Assembly (NCBI RefSeq): GCF_012641275.1
Contig: NZ_JABAIA010000001.1
Location: forward strand, 1,240,001-1,304,000
Direction of reading: 5' to 3'
Source: Chitinophaga varians
GTDB taxonomy: Bacteria > Bacteroidota > Bacteroidia > Chitinophagales > Chitinophagaceae
DNA length: 64,000 nt
Made by a program: the position numbers and the translations under genes. The stretch's first letter is position 1; each line of letters opens with the position of its first letter. The notes beneath the pieces were generated by a model. That model did no database searches. It was not told the DNA's origin and saw only the letters and a list, made by a program, of their open reading frames with translations. Positions 36,905 through 44,306 of this stretch are shown here, piece after piece.

Positions 36905-38218
36905 CTATTTTTTCCGGAAAAAGATCTTCACTGGCACACCGCTAAAGTTGAAGTTGGTACGGAGCTGGTTTTCCAGATAGTTCCTGTACGGCGTCTTCAC
37001 ATCATCGGGCAGGTTACAGAAGAAGGCAAACGCAGGTGTGTGCGTAGGCAGTTGCGTTACGTATTTAATACGGATGGGCACCCCTCTTACTACCGGTGGA
37101 TGGTACGCTTCAATTGCTTTCAGCATCACCTCGTTGAGACGGGCGGTCTGTACTCTGCGCAGGCGGTTCTCATATACTTCCAGCGCCGTTTCGATCGCTT
37201 TGAAGATACGCTGCTTTTCCACCACGGAAGTGAAGATGATAGGCACATCGGAGAATGGCGCCAGGCGGTTCTTCAGTTCCTTTTCATAATCACGTGCCGT
37301 GTTGGTGCTTTTTTCCACCAGGTCCCACTTGTTGACCAGCACCACTACACCTTTACCTTTACGGGCAGCGAGGCTGAAGATGCTGAGGTCCTGTGCGGTG
37401 ATGCCTTTTTCAGCATCCAGCAGCAACATTACCACGTCTGCCTCATCTACCGCTTTGATGGCGCGGATCACGGAGTAGAACTCCAGATCTTCATTCACCT
37501 TCTGTTTGCGGCGGATACCGGCCGTATCGATCAGGATAAAGTCTTTCTGGTACATATTGTACCGGGTATGAATGGTATCGCGGGTAGTACCGGCGATATC
37601 GGAAACGATGTTACGGTCTGCCCCTACCAGTGCATTGAGCAGGGATGATTTGCCCACGTTCGGCTGGCCGATGATGGCGATTTTCGGCACATCAGCTTCC
37701 AGGTTCGGGTCATCCATATCATCAGTGATATGGGACACCACATCGTCCAGCAGTTCACCGGTGCCGCTGCCGCTCATGGAAGAGAGGAAGTAAGTTCTTT
37801 CGAAGCCGAGGCTGTAGAACTCGTTGGCTTCCAGCTGGCGCTGGGCGTTATCTACTTTATTGACCACCAGGTATACCGGTTTGGAAGTACGGCGCAGCAG
37901 GTTGGCCACGTCCGTATCGAGGTCGGTGATACCCGTCGTTACGTCCGTCATGAAGATGAGCACGTTAGCCTCATCCATGGCCACTTTCGCCTGTTTGCGG
38001 ATTTCCCGCTCAAAAACGTCATCGCTATTGGTCACAAACCCACCGGTATCGATCACGTTGAACGATTTGCCGTTCCAGTCAGCGATACCATACTGACGAT
38101 CGCGGGTAACACCGCTCTGATCGTCCACGATAGCGCGGCGCTGTTCCAGCAAACGGTTGAACAACGTTGATTTGCCCACGTTGGGGCGGCCCACTATAGC
38201 TACTGTAAATCCAGCCAT
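36905..38218 (-). CDS. der: Ribosome-associated GTPase Der (EngA)
   Basis: Tandem-GTPase protein needed for maturation of the large ribosomal subunit. The 437 residues hold two G domains. The first has GRPNVGKSTLFNRL (P loop, near residue 8), DTGG and NKVD. The second has GQPNVGKSSLLNAL (near 182), DTAGIRRK and NKWD. A KH-like C-terminal domain (residues about 350-437) contains the YVTQLPTHTPAFAFFCN segment. The length matches the family. It lies just downstream of era, 36 bases apart, so two ribosome-assembly GTPases appear to share a transcript. Confidence 0.97.
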   Translation of the reverse strand: MAGFTVAIVGRPNVGKSTLFNRLLEQRRAIVDDQSGVTRDRQYGIADWNGKSFNVIDTGGFVTNSDDVFEREIRKQAKVAMDEANVLIFMTDVTTGITDLDTDVANLLRRTSKPVYLVVNKVDNAQRQLEANEFYSLGFERTYFLSSMSGSGTGELLDDVVSHITDDMDDPNLEADVPKIAIIGQPNVGKSSLLNALVGADRNIVSDIAGTTRDTIHTRYNMYQKDFILIDTAGIRRKQKVNEDLEFYSVIRAIKAVDEADVVMLLLDAEKGITAQDLSIFSLAARKGKGVVVLVNKWDLVEKSTNTARDYEKELKNRLAPFSDVPIIFTSVVEKQRIFKAIETALEVYENRLRRVQTARLNEVMLKAIEAYHPPVVRGVPIRIKYVTQLPTHTPAFAFFCNLPDDVKTPYRNYLENQLRTNFNFSGVPVKIFFRKK

Positions 38219-38254
38219 TGTATTATTATGATTACTACTTTTTAAAATTACTGA

Positions 38255-39124
38255 CTAGTACCCATATTCTTTCAGGTACAGGTCATTGTCCCGCCATTTG
38301 CCACGTACTTTCACATGCAGTTCGAGGAATACCTTGCGTTCGATGAATTTCTCGATGTCTTGTCTGGCCAGTGTTCCCAGCTCACGGATGGATTTGCCTT
38401 TCTCGCCGAGGATGATGCCTTTCTGTGTTTCGCGGGTAACGATGATCTCTGCTGCTATTTTTGTCAGTGTTTCTTTTTCCTGGTACTGTGTAACGATCAC
38501 CGTGGTATGATAAGGGATTTCTTCTTCAAACAGCTGGAAGATTTTCTCCCGGATCATTTCCGCCACGAGGAAACGTGTAGACTTGTCCGTTAGGGTGTCG
38601 TCCGGATAGAACGCGTTGCCTTCTGGCAGCAGCGCTACGATTTCCTGCATCAGTTCCTTGATACCTTTTTTCTGTCTGGCGGAGATAGGCACCACTACTT
38701 TTGCTTTGCCCCATGCTTTCGCTTTCTCCATCAGCGTGTCCATATCCTCTTTGGAGAGGTTGTCCATTTTGTTGAGGATGAGGATGGCCGGCACTTTGAG
38801 GCGCAGGGAATCGAACAGTTCGAGGTTCTCTTCCAGCGAGTCTTTCGCGTCCATGATCAGCAGGGCGACGTCTGCATCTTCCAGTGCGGATTTTACCGCA
38901 CCCATCATTTTCTCGTGCAGTTTGTATTTCGGGTCGATGATACCCGGGGTGTCCGAGAATACGATCTGGTAACCGGGTTCGGTGATGACACCGGTGATAC
39001 GGTGCCTGGTGGTTTGCACTTTGGGTGATATAATAGCGAGCTTTTCGCCGATGATGGCGTTGAGCAAGGTACTTTTCCCCGCATTGGGCTTACCGAATAT
39101 GTTTACAAAACCTGCTTTGTGCAT
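38255..39124 (-). CDS. era: GTPase Era
   Basis: GTPase that binds the 3' end of 16S rRNA during small-subunit assembly. The 289 residues contain a P loop (NIFGKPNAGKSTLLNAI near residue 8), switch I with TTRHRITGV, the DTPG motif, NKMD near 120, and a C-terminal KH domain with the GEKGKSIRELG loop near 246. The length is typical. der follows. Upstream is tRNA-fMet with its own terminator. Confidence 0.96.
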   Translation of the reverse strand: MHKAGFVNIFGKPNAGKSTLLNAIIGEKLAIISPKVQTTRHRITGVITEPGYQIVFSDTPGIIDPKYKLHEKMMGAVKSALEDADVALLIMDAKDSLEENLELFDSLRLKVPAILILNKMDNLSKEDMDTLMEKAKAWGKAKVVVPISARQKKGIKELMQEIVALLPEGNAFYPDDTLTDKSTRFLVAEMIREKIFQLFEEEIPYHTTVIVTQYQEKETLTKIAAEIIVTRETQKGIILGEKGKSIRELGTLARQDIEKFIERKVFLELHVKVRGKWRDNDLYLKEYGY

Positions 39125-39174
39125 GACTATCTAATAAAGGCTGTGCTGCTTTTTCTCTACTCAAACTTACGGAA

Positions 39175-39201
39175 ATAAAAAAAGCCGAATTTCTTCGGCT
39201 C
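39175..39201 (-). terminator. Terminator after tRNA-fMet
   Basis: Stem AGCCGAA / TTCGGCT (39182-39199 region), four-base loop, with an A run on its left that is the T tract on the minus strand. Confidence 0.75.
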
Positions 39202-39238
39202 TTTCTGGTCTCTTTACCAGCGCTGATGCGCTCTTTTG

Positions 39239-39310
<72 letters not shown>

Positions 39311-39319
39311 ATGAGGGTG

Positions 39320-39350
39320 CAAAGATAGTATTAATTTCATTCGCACCAAA
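39320..39350 (-). promoter_or_regulatory. Promoter of tRNA-fMet
   Basis: On the minus strand TTTG (39350-39347), 19-base spacer, TATCTTTG (39327-39320), with the mature 5' end ten bases downstream. Confidence 0.65.
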
Positions 39351-39370
39351 ACTTTTTTCAAAGAAAATGA

Positions 39371-39398
39371 AAAAGCCAACCATAACCGGTTGGCTTTC
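39371..39398 (-). terminator. Terminator of ssb
   Basis: Stem AAAGCCAACC (39373-39382) with GGTTGGCTTT (39389-39398), six-base loop, A-rich left flank. Confidence 0.8.
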
Positions 39399-39419
39399 AT
39401 ATTGGAATGCATGTCTTTT

Positions 39420-39827
39420 TTAGAAGGGCAGATCATCGGCGGGTTGTTCTTCCACCAGTTCCTGTTCCGGAACGGCCGGGACCTCTACAGGAGCGGGACG
39501 GCGTCTGTCGTCATCCTTACGGCTGAGCAGTTGCAGGTGGTACACCCGGAGCCTTAAGGCCGCGGCAGGCTGATCGGTGCGGGAAATATACCCTTCCACC
39601 CTGGGGCCGCCTTCCACGTACACCAGCGTTCCCTGGTGCAGGTGCGCGGCCATGGTTTCCCGTCCCCACAGGGAGCAGTCCACCCAGGTGGTCCGTTCTT
39701 CCAGTACCCCGTCACGGTTCCGGAAACGCTCGTTAACGGCCACCGGAAAATTGAGCACCACGTTGCCGTTCACTTCTTTCCTGACAACATCCCGGCCCAG
39801 ATAGCCGATAAACTGAAGTTTCATCAT
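39420..39827 (-). CDS. ssb: Single-stranded DNA-binding protein
   Basis: A 135-residue SSB with one OB fold (MKLQFIGYLGRDVVRKEV; then NFPVAVNERF and TTWVDCSLWGRETMAAHLHQGTLVYVEG), a Pro/Glu-rich linker, and an acidic tip DDLPF that binds repair and replication partners. It is somewhat diverged from core SSBs, and other paralogues may exist in the genome. It may start at either of the first two Met codons. It is a single-gene unit with a terminator downstream. Its 5' region shares the 309-base gap 39828-40136 with the TPP riboswitch. Confidence 0.9.
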   Translation of the reverse strand: MMKLQFIGYLGRDVVRKEVNGNVVLNFPVAVNERFRNRDGVLEERTTWVDCSLWGRETMAAHLHQGTLVYVEGGPRVEGYISRTDQPAAALRLRVYHLQLLSRKDDDRRRPAPVEVPAVPEQELVEEQPADDLPF

Positions 39828-39992
39828 CTCATAAAGATTTAATGGTTAAAAATTAAATACAAGATGATTGAGAGAAGTGTAACAGGAAATTAAGCAATTT
39901 TTTGTTTCACACAGGAGAAGAGCGCAAAGTATTTTTCCTTCACGTAAAAGCCCCGGCAGAAAAGCAAAACCGCAAAAGATGTTTTTTTGTGC

Positions 39993-40000
39993 TACCTTTG
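39993..40000 (+). promoter_or_regulatory. Promoter -7 element before the TPP riboswitch
   Basis: TACCTTTG fits TAnnTTTG. No clear TTTG at normal -33 spacing. The transcript would start about 25-30 bases before the riboswitch core. Confidence 0.5.
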
Positions 40001-40030
40001 TGGCTTCGCAAGGAGATCAACCGTTCCGCC

Positions 40031-40115
40031 GCGATTTATGGGGTGCCTTACTTTTCAGGCTGAGATCACACCCACAGAACCTGGACCAGGTAATGCTGGT
40101 TAGGAATTTAAAAAA
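40031..40115 (+). ncRNA. TPP riboswitch (THI element)
   Basis: Core elements are GGGGTGCC at 40040-40047, CAGGCTGAGATCACACCC near 40057-40073, and GAACCTG followed by CAGGTAATGCTGGTTAGGAA up to 40106. These match the conserved thi-box. It binds thiamine pyrophosphate. There is no terminator before the start codon 22 bases downstream, so translational control is likely. Confidence 0.95.
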
Positions 40116-40136
40116 ACGAAAACAGACATACTAGAA

Positions 40137-42512
40137 ATGAAACAGCTGATGTTGCTGGTGCTGCTGTCTATGGCAGGCACTTTACATGCACAATCCCTGG
40201 TTACTGGTACCGTTACCAGCAAAACCAACGGTAGGCCACTGGAAGGCGTTACCATATCTGTGAATCAAACCGGCGCCTTAACAGACCGGCAGGGACACTT
40301 CTCTGTCCATCTCCCTAAAAAAGGAAGTTATATACTACAAGCCAGCTATATCGGCTACAAATCATACACCACAACAATACAATCCGCCAATAATACACAG
40401 GTGGCAGACATCGTTCTCGAAGAAACCGGTCTGCTGGTGAAACCGGTAGAGATCAGCAGTCTCCGTGCCGGTAAAAACGCGCCGTTCGTCAACAGCACGC
40501 TCACTGCCGCCGATATCAAAAAAGGCAACCTCGGCCAGGACCTGCCACAGCTGCTGGACCAGCAGCCCGGCGTAGTCACCAATTCTGACGCAGGCACCGG
40601 TATCGGCTATACGGGCATGCGCGTACGCGGCTCTGATATCACCCGCATCAACGTGACCGTCAACGGTATCCCCATCAACGACGCGGAATCGCAAGGCACC
40701 TTCTTTGTGAACATGCCCGACTTCGCCTCTTCTGTCAGCAGCATCGAACTGCAACGCGGCGTAGGCACGTCCACCAACGGCGCCGCCGCCTTCGGAGCCA
40801 CGCTCAACCTCAGTACCAACGAATACCGCGAGAAAGCCTATGGCGAAATCAGCAGCAGCTACGGTTCGTTCAACAGCTGGAAAAACACCGTCAAAGCCGG
40901 TTCCGGCCTCATCAACGACCACTTCACCATCGACGCGCGCCTCTCTAAAATCTCCTCCGACGGATATATAGACCGCGCCACCTCCGATCTCCGCTCGTTC
41001 TACACCTCCGCGGCCTACATTTCGCGGAAAACAGCCATCCGCCTCAACGTTTTTTCCGGTAAAGAAAAAACCTACCAGGCGTGGAACGGCGTGCCGGAAG
41101 CACTGCTCAAAACAAACCGTACCTACAACTCCGCCGGCACCGAAAAACCAGGCACACCCTATGACAACGAAACAGATAACTACCAACAGGACCACTACCA
41201 GCTGTTCCTGAACCAGGAAATTAATTCCAGCCTTAATTTCAACGTAGCCCTCCACCTCACCCGCGGCCGTGGCTACTACGAAAACTACAAAGCCAATAAA
41301 GCCCTCGCGGATTATGGTCTGCCTCCATACCAACACAACGGCGTTACCATAGATACCACCGACCTCGTGCAACAACTATGGCTCGACAACTACTTCTACG
41401 GCAGCGTATTCTCCGTAAACCGTACCGGCAACAAATTCAACTGGAGCCTGGGCGGCGGCTGGAACCGCTACACCGGCGACCACTACGGTAAAGTGATATG
41501 GGCCAAAGCCGGCATCGACAAAGACCATGAATACTACCGTTACCCCGCCGATAAAAACGATTTCAATATCTACTGGAAAGGAGAATATAAAATCACCGAA
41601 GCACTGCGCGCCTTCGCCGAACTGCAATACCGCAACATCGCGTACAACATGGACGGCTTCGAAGCTGCTCCCACCTATATGCCGCACGTGAACTACAACT
41701 TCTTCAATCCCAAAGCCGGTATATCTTATTACCTCACGCCGCTCAGCCGTGTGTTCGCGTCTATCGCCATCGCGCACAAAGAGCCTAACCGCGTGGACTT
41801 CGAATCCAACTACGGCGTAGCCCAGCCCAAACCGGAAATACTCCGCGACGTAGAAGCCGGTTACTCCTGGAGCAACAACATCGCTTCCCTGCAGGCCAAC
41901 GTGTACTACATGAACTACAAAAACCAATTGGTACAAACCGGCATGCTCACCGATGTAGGCGCCTACGTCCGCACTAATATCCCGAAGAGTTATCGTGCAG
42001 GCGTGGAAGTGAGTGGCAACGTGAAACTAAGCGAGATCTTCACTGTCGGCGCCAACGCCGCCTTCAGCCAGAACAAAGTGCTGGACTACAACGCCGTTGC
42101 CTACGACGACAACAGTGTTGCCCATACCCAAACCTACAATAAAACAGATATCTCCTTCTCCCCTTCTTTCGTTGGCGGCTATACGCTGACTGCCCGTCCG
42201 CTGAAAGGACTGACCGTTGACCTGATCGGTAAATACGTCAGCCGTCAGTATATGGACAATACTTCCAGCAAAATCGCCAGCCTGAACCCCTACTATGTGA
42301 ACAACCTGCGCTTCAATTACGTAGTGCCGCAGCCGTTGTTCCGTGAGTTAGGTGTGCAGCTGTTGCTTAATAATATCTTTGATGCGAAGTATGAGCCGAA
42401 TGGTAGTACTTATAGCAGCTATGACCTGCAGCAGAACAAGGTGGTGTACAGCAATTATTATTATCCGATGGCAGGGTTTAATTTCTTTGTTGGGGTGAAT
42501 GTAGGGTTTTAA
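40137..42512 (+). CDS. TonB-dependent receptor, probable thiamine or thiamine-precursor uptake
   Basis: A 791-residue outer-membrane receptor. The signal peptide ends LHAQ (residues 1-19). Residues 20-100 form a carboxypeptidase-regulatory-like domain (VTGTVTSKTNGRPLEGVTIS). The plug follows (about 110-240, with GMRVRGSDITRINVTVNGIP and VELQRGVGTSTNG-like segment), then a 22-strand barrel ending in VGVNVGF with a terminal Phe. No SusD partner follows, so it is not a glycan-type SusC. The TPP riboswitch directly upstream is the reason for predicting thiamine or a precursor as substrate; such receptors (omr1) have been predicted in this phylum. Substrate is inference. Confidence 0.92.
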   Translation: MKQLMLLVLLSMAGTLHAQSLVTGTVTSKTNGRPLEGVTISVNQTGALTDRQGHFSVHLPKKGSYILQASYIGYKSYTTTIQSANNTQVADIVLEETGLLVKPVEISSLRAGKNAPFVNSTLTAADIKKGNLGQDLPQLLDQQPGVVTNSDAGTGIGYTGMRVRGSDITRINVTVNGIPINDAESQGTFFVNMPDFASSVSSIELQRGVGTSTNGAAAFGATLNLSTNEYREKAYGEISSSYGSFNSWKNTVKAGSGLINDHFTIDARLSKISSDGYIDRATSDLRSFYTSAAYISRKTAIRLNVFSGKEKTYQAWNGVPEALLKTNRTYNSAGTEKPGTPYDNETDNYQQDHYQLFLNQEINSSLNFNVALHLTRGRGYYENYKANKALADYGLPPYQHNGVTIDTTDLVQQLWLDNYFYGSVFSVNRTGNKFNWSLGGGWNRYTGDHYGKVIWAKAGIDKDHEYYRYPADKNDFNIYWKGEYKITEALRAFAELQYRNIAYNMDGFEAAPTYMPHVNYNFFNPKAGISYYLTPLSRVFASIAIAHKEPNRVDFESNYGVAQPKPEILRDVEAGYSWSNNIASLQANVYYMNYKNQLVQTGMLTDVGAYVRTNIPKSYRAGVEVSGNVKLSEIFTVGANAAFSQNKVLDYNAVAYDDNSVAHTQTYNKTDISFSPSFVGGYTLTARPLKGLTVDLIGKYVSRQYMDNTSSKIASLNPYYVNNLRFNYVVPQPLFRELGVQLLLNNIFDAKYEPNGSTYSSYDLQQNKVVYSNYYYPMAGFNFFVGVNVGF

Positions 42513-42536
42513 GTAATAAATCTCTATCTAAACAAA

Positions 42537-42567
42537 AAAGGCCAGCCTGTCTAGCAAGCTGGCCTTT
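42537..42567 (+). terminator. Terminator of the receptor gene
   Basis: Stem AAAGGCCAGC (42537-42546) with GCTGGCCTTT (42558-42567), 11-base loop, weak T tail. Confidence 0.65.
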
Positions 42568-42586
42568 ATCAATTAATAAGCATTGT

Positions 42587-42670
42587 CTATTTAGCCCCTA
42601 TATACCTCCATCTATTCTCCTGATAATGGAAACCCTCCCAACGCATAGAGATATCCATACCATTGCTCAT
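42587..42670 (-). pseudogene. Short gene remnant
   Basis: A 27-codon frame, MSNGMDISMRWEGFHYQENR and seven more residues, ends at TAG 42589-42587. Its rich aromatic composition looks like the tail of a real protein. It has no upstream extension because a TGA lies just before the ATG. It may be what is left of an accessory gene in the AT-rich region downstream of the RHS locus. Confidence 0.3.
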
Positions 42671-42711
42671 TCAAAAGGCTAATAATACGTTTTCCAAAAC
42701 TCTAACCCAAC

Positions 42712-43092
42712 CTAGATATCGGTGGAATCTTCATAGCTATTCCTCCTTGCATTCCTAAAATATAGTATTGGAAATAGTGCAATCACTATCCAAAAAAGTA
42801 TTCGAGGTATACATAAATATAGCGGATAATCAGACCAATTACGGCCTAGAAAAAATGCGCATCCTAATCCCATGTAAAAGCATGCAATTTTAAAAATTAT
42901 GACAATTGGTCGTTCTTTAGTTTTATCAAAGTAATTTCTATTAAGTACTATATTTCTATAAAGACTTAATACACATGCAAGTAAAGCATAATAAAGAACA
43001 GCTAAAATTATAGCACAATTAGCACAGTAAACTTCTATTAGCACGGTGGCGATCAATAATAGCATTATAAGTGCTTCCAATATCTTTTTCAT
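42712..43092 (-). CDS. Hypothetical membrane protein
   Basis: A 126-residue protein if started at ATG 43092 (MKKILEALIMLLLIATVLI); an ATG at 43194 would add 34 residues. About four membrane segments are visible: residues 5-22, 25-45, 68-85 and 95-115. It is very AT-rich with rare-looking codon use compared with housekeeping genes here, as are the next genes upstream on this strand. I do not recognise the family. In this position it could be an accessory or immunity gene of the RHS locus. Confidence 0.6.
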   Translation of the reverse strand: MKKILEALIMLLLIATVLIEVYCANCAIILAVLYYALLACVLSLYRNIVLNRNYFDKTKERPIVIIFKIACFYMGLGCAFFLGRNWSDYPLYLCIPRILFWIVIALFPILYFRNARRNSYEDSTDI

Positions 43093-43207
43093 AATTTTTA
43101 TAGTTATATTATCGTATTGCTCTCGTATATACCTCTTTCCGATCACCATCAAGACGAATAGTAGTTTTAAGGCTCTCAGGATTGAAAGCTCCAATCTTTA
43201 TCAATAC

Positions 43208-43242
43208 GCAAATGCCAGCTTGCAGAACAAGCTGGCATTTGC
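43208..43242. repeat. Perfect 15-base hairpin
   Basis: Arms 43208-43222 and 43228-43242 with loop CAGAA. There is no T tract, so the terminator role is uncertain. The GCCAGC...GCTGGC core is shared with the hairpin at 42537-42567. Confidence 0.6.
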
Positions 43243-43270
43243 GATTATATAAGTAGGAATAACTGATTTA

Positions 43271-43390
43271 TCAATCTGGACTCCCCACAACAGTTATATT
43301 GGCAGAATCACAATCTAGCTCACTTAGCGCCTCTATAATTAAATCGAAGCACCCCTGATCTCTCTTAACCAGCAGTAAAGGAATAATGAA
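43271..43390 (-). other. Open frame that may be the displaced C-terminus of the next gene
   Basis: In the frame one base away from the end of the 43365-44303 gene, the minus strand reads FIIPLLLVKRDQGCFDLIIE and 19 further residues to TGA at 43273-43271. The sequence is protein-like. It would extend the 312-residue protein if one base near 43390 were removed. Confidence 0.35.
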
Positions 43391-44303
43391 TTGTAATAGC
43401 GTTAAAGAGTGTCAACCATTTGTTTAAAAATCGACTAAAACTCTGACTATCTTTTTTCAAATCGACACTAAAAGGAATCGGAGAGAATGAATTAATAACA
43501 ATTTTATTCTGAAACGGAATTGCTAATGGATAGAACAGACTTAAATGTTCTATAGTAGCTACCTTCCTTTTGACATTTTTTTTTATATTAAATACCTCAA
43601 TCCGAGTCGTTAAATCACCATCCTCTGAAGTCACAGTAAATGAAGCTATATTATTGGCATCTAAAAAATAGCAAAAGCTTCCGGAGAGCTCATTAGTTTT
43701 AAATTCATTCAATACCTTTATTTGCTGTTTAATAGGGTAAATGATCACATGTTTCCCTTCTCCGTCTTTTTTAAGACTTATTGCTATTTGCTTACAATCG
43801 TTATTTACAGATATATTGTCTATCATCTCTTCTGAGGATAATTTCAGATCGAATATACATTCAGATATTTTCTCCTTAAACGAATATTTATATATTTTAC
43901 TTTCTTGTACATAAATAAAAAAAAGGTCGCTCCACAAGTCGACGTTTAGGGGATAACTAACAAAATCAGCGCGTCCCAACAACTGCCATATTTCCTTCGA
44001 AAGTGAGTCAAGCACTTCATATTTCTTTCCATGTAAACTATAAGAACAAATAAGTATCTGGTTGTTCTTTTCTTCTTTACAAATCAAAATAGAGTCTTTG
44101 ATCCAGCTTATTGGTGTAGATAAACTATCTAATTCGCGTAACATCTTCTTTTCGGAAAGATTCATCAACACCTTTTTTTGATTCCGAGTATTCTCAAAAA
44201 CGATAAACCTTCCGCTGGCAGATGCAGAAAGAACAATATTTGCTGCCTTTAATACATTGAATCTAAAAACAAAAAACATCAAAAGAATCAATACTCTCGC
44301 CAT
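43365..44303 (-). CDS. Hypothetical exported protein downstream of RHS gene, candidate immunity or partner
   Basis: A 312-residue protein, start ATG 44303, three bases after the RHS stop. The first 20 residues are a hydrophobic signal. The rest is rich in beta-strand patterns with repeated motifs of the kind SGRFIVFENTRN, WIKDSILICKEE, KQIAISLKKDG and FQNKIVINSF, suggesting a beta-propeller. I recognise no family. The gene is AT-rich, as is the 3' end of the RHS gene, which fits co-acquisition. Tight coupling to the RHS gene suggests an immunity or accessory role. The last residues may be frameshifted. Confidence 0.7.
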   Translation of the reverse strand: MARVLILLMFFVFRFNVLKAANIVLSASASGRFIVFENTRNQKKVLMNLSEKKMLRELDSLSTPISWIKDSILICKEEKNNQILICSYSLHGKKYEVLDSLSKEIWQLLGRADFVSYPLNVDLWSDLFFIYVQESKIYKYSFKEKISECIFDLKLSSEEMIDNISVNNDCKQIAISLKKDGEGKHVIIYPIKQQIKVLNEFKTNELSGSFCYFLDANNIASFTVTSEDGDLTTRIEVFNIKKNVKRKVATIEHLSLFYPLAIPFQNKIVINSFSPIPFSVDLKKDSQSFSRFLNKWLTLFNAITIHYSFTAG

Positions 44304-44306
44304 ACT

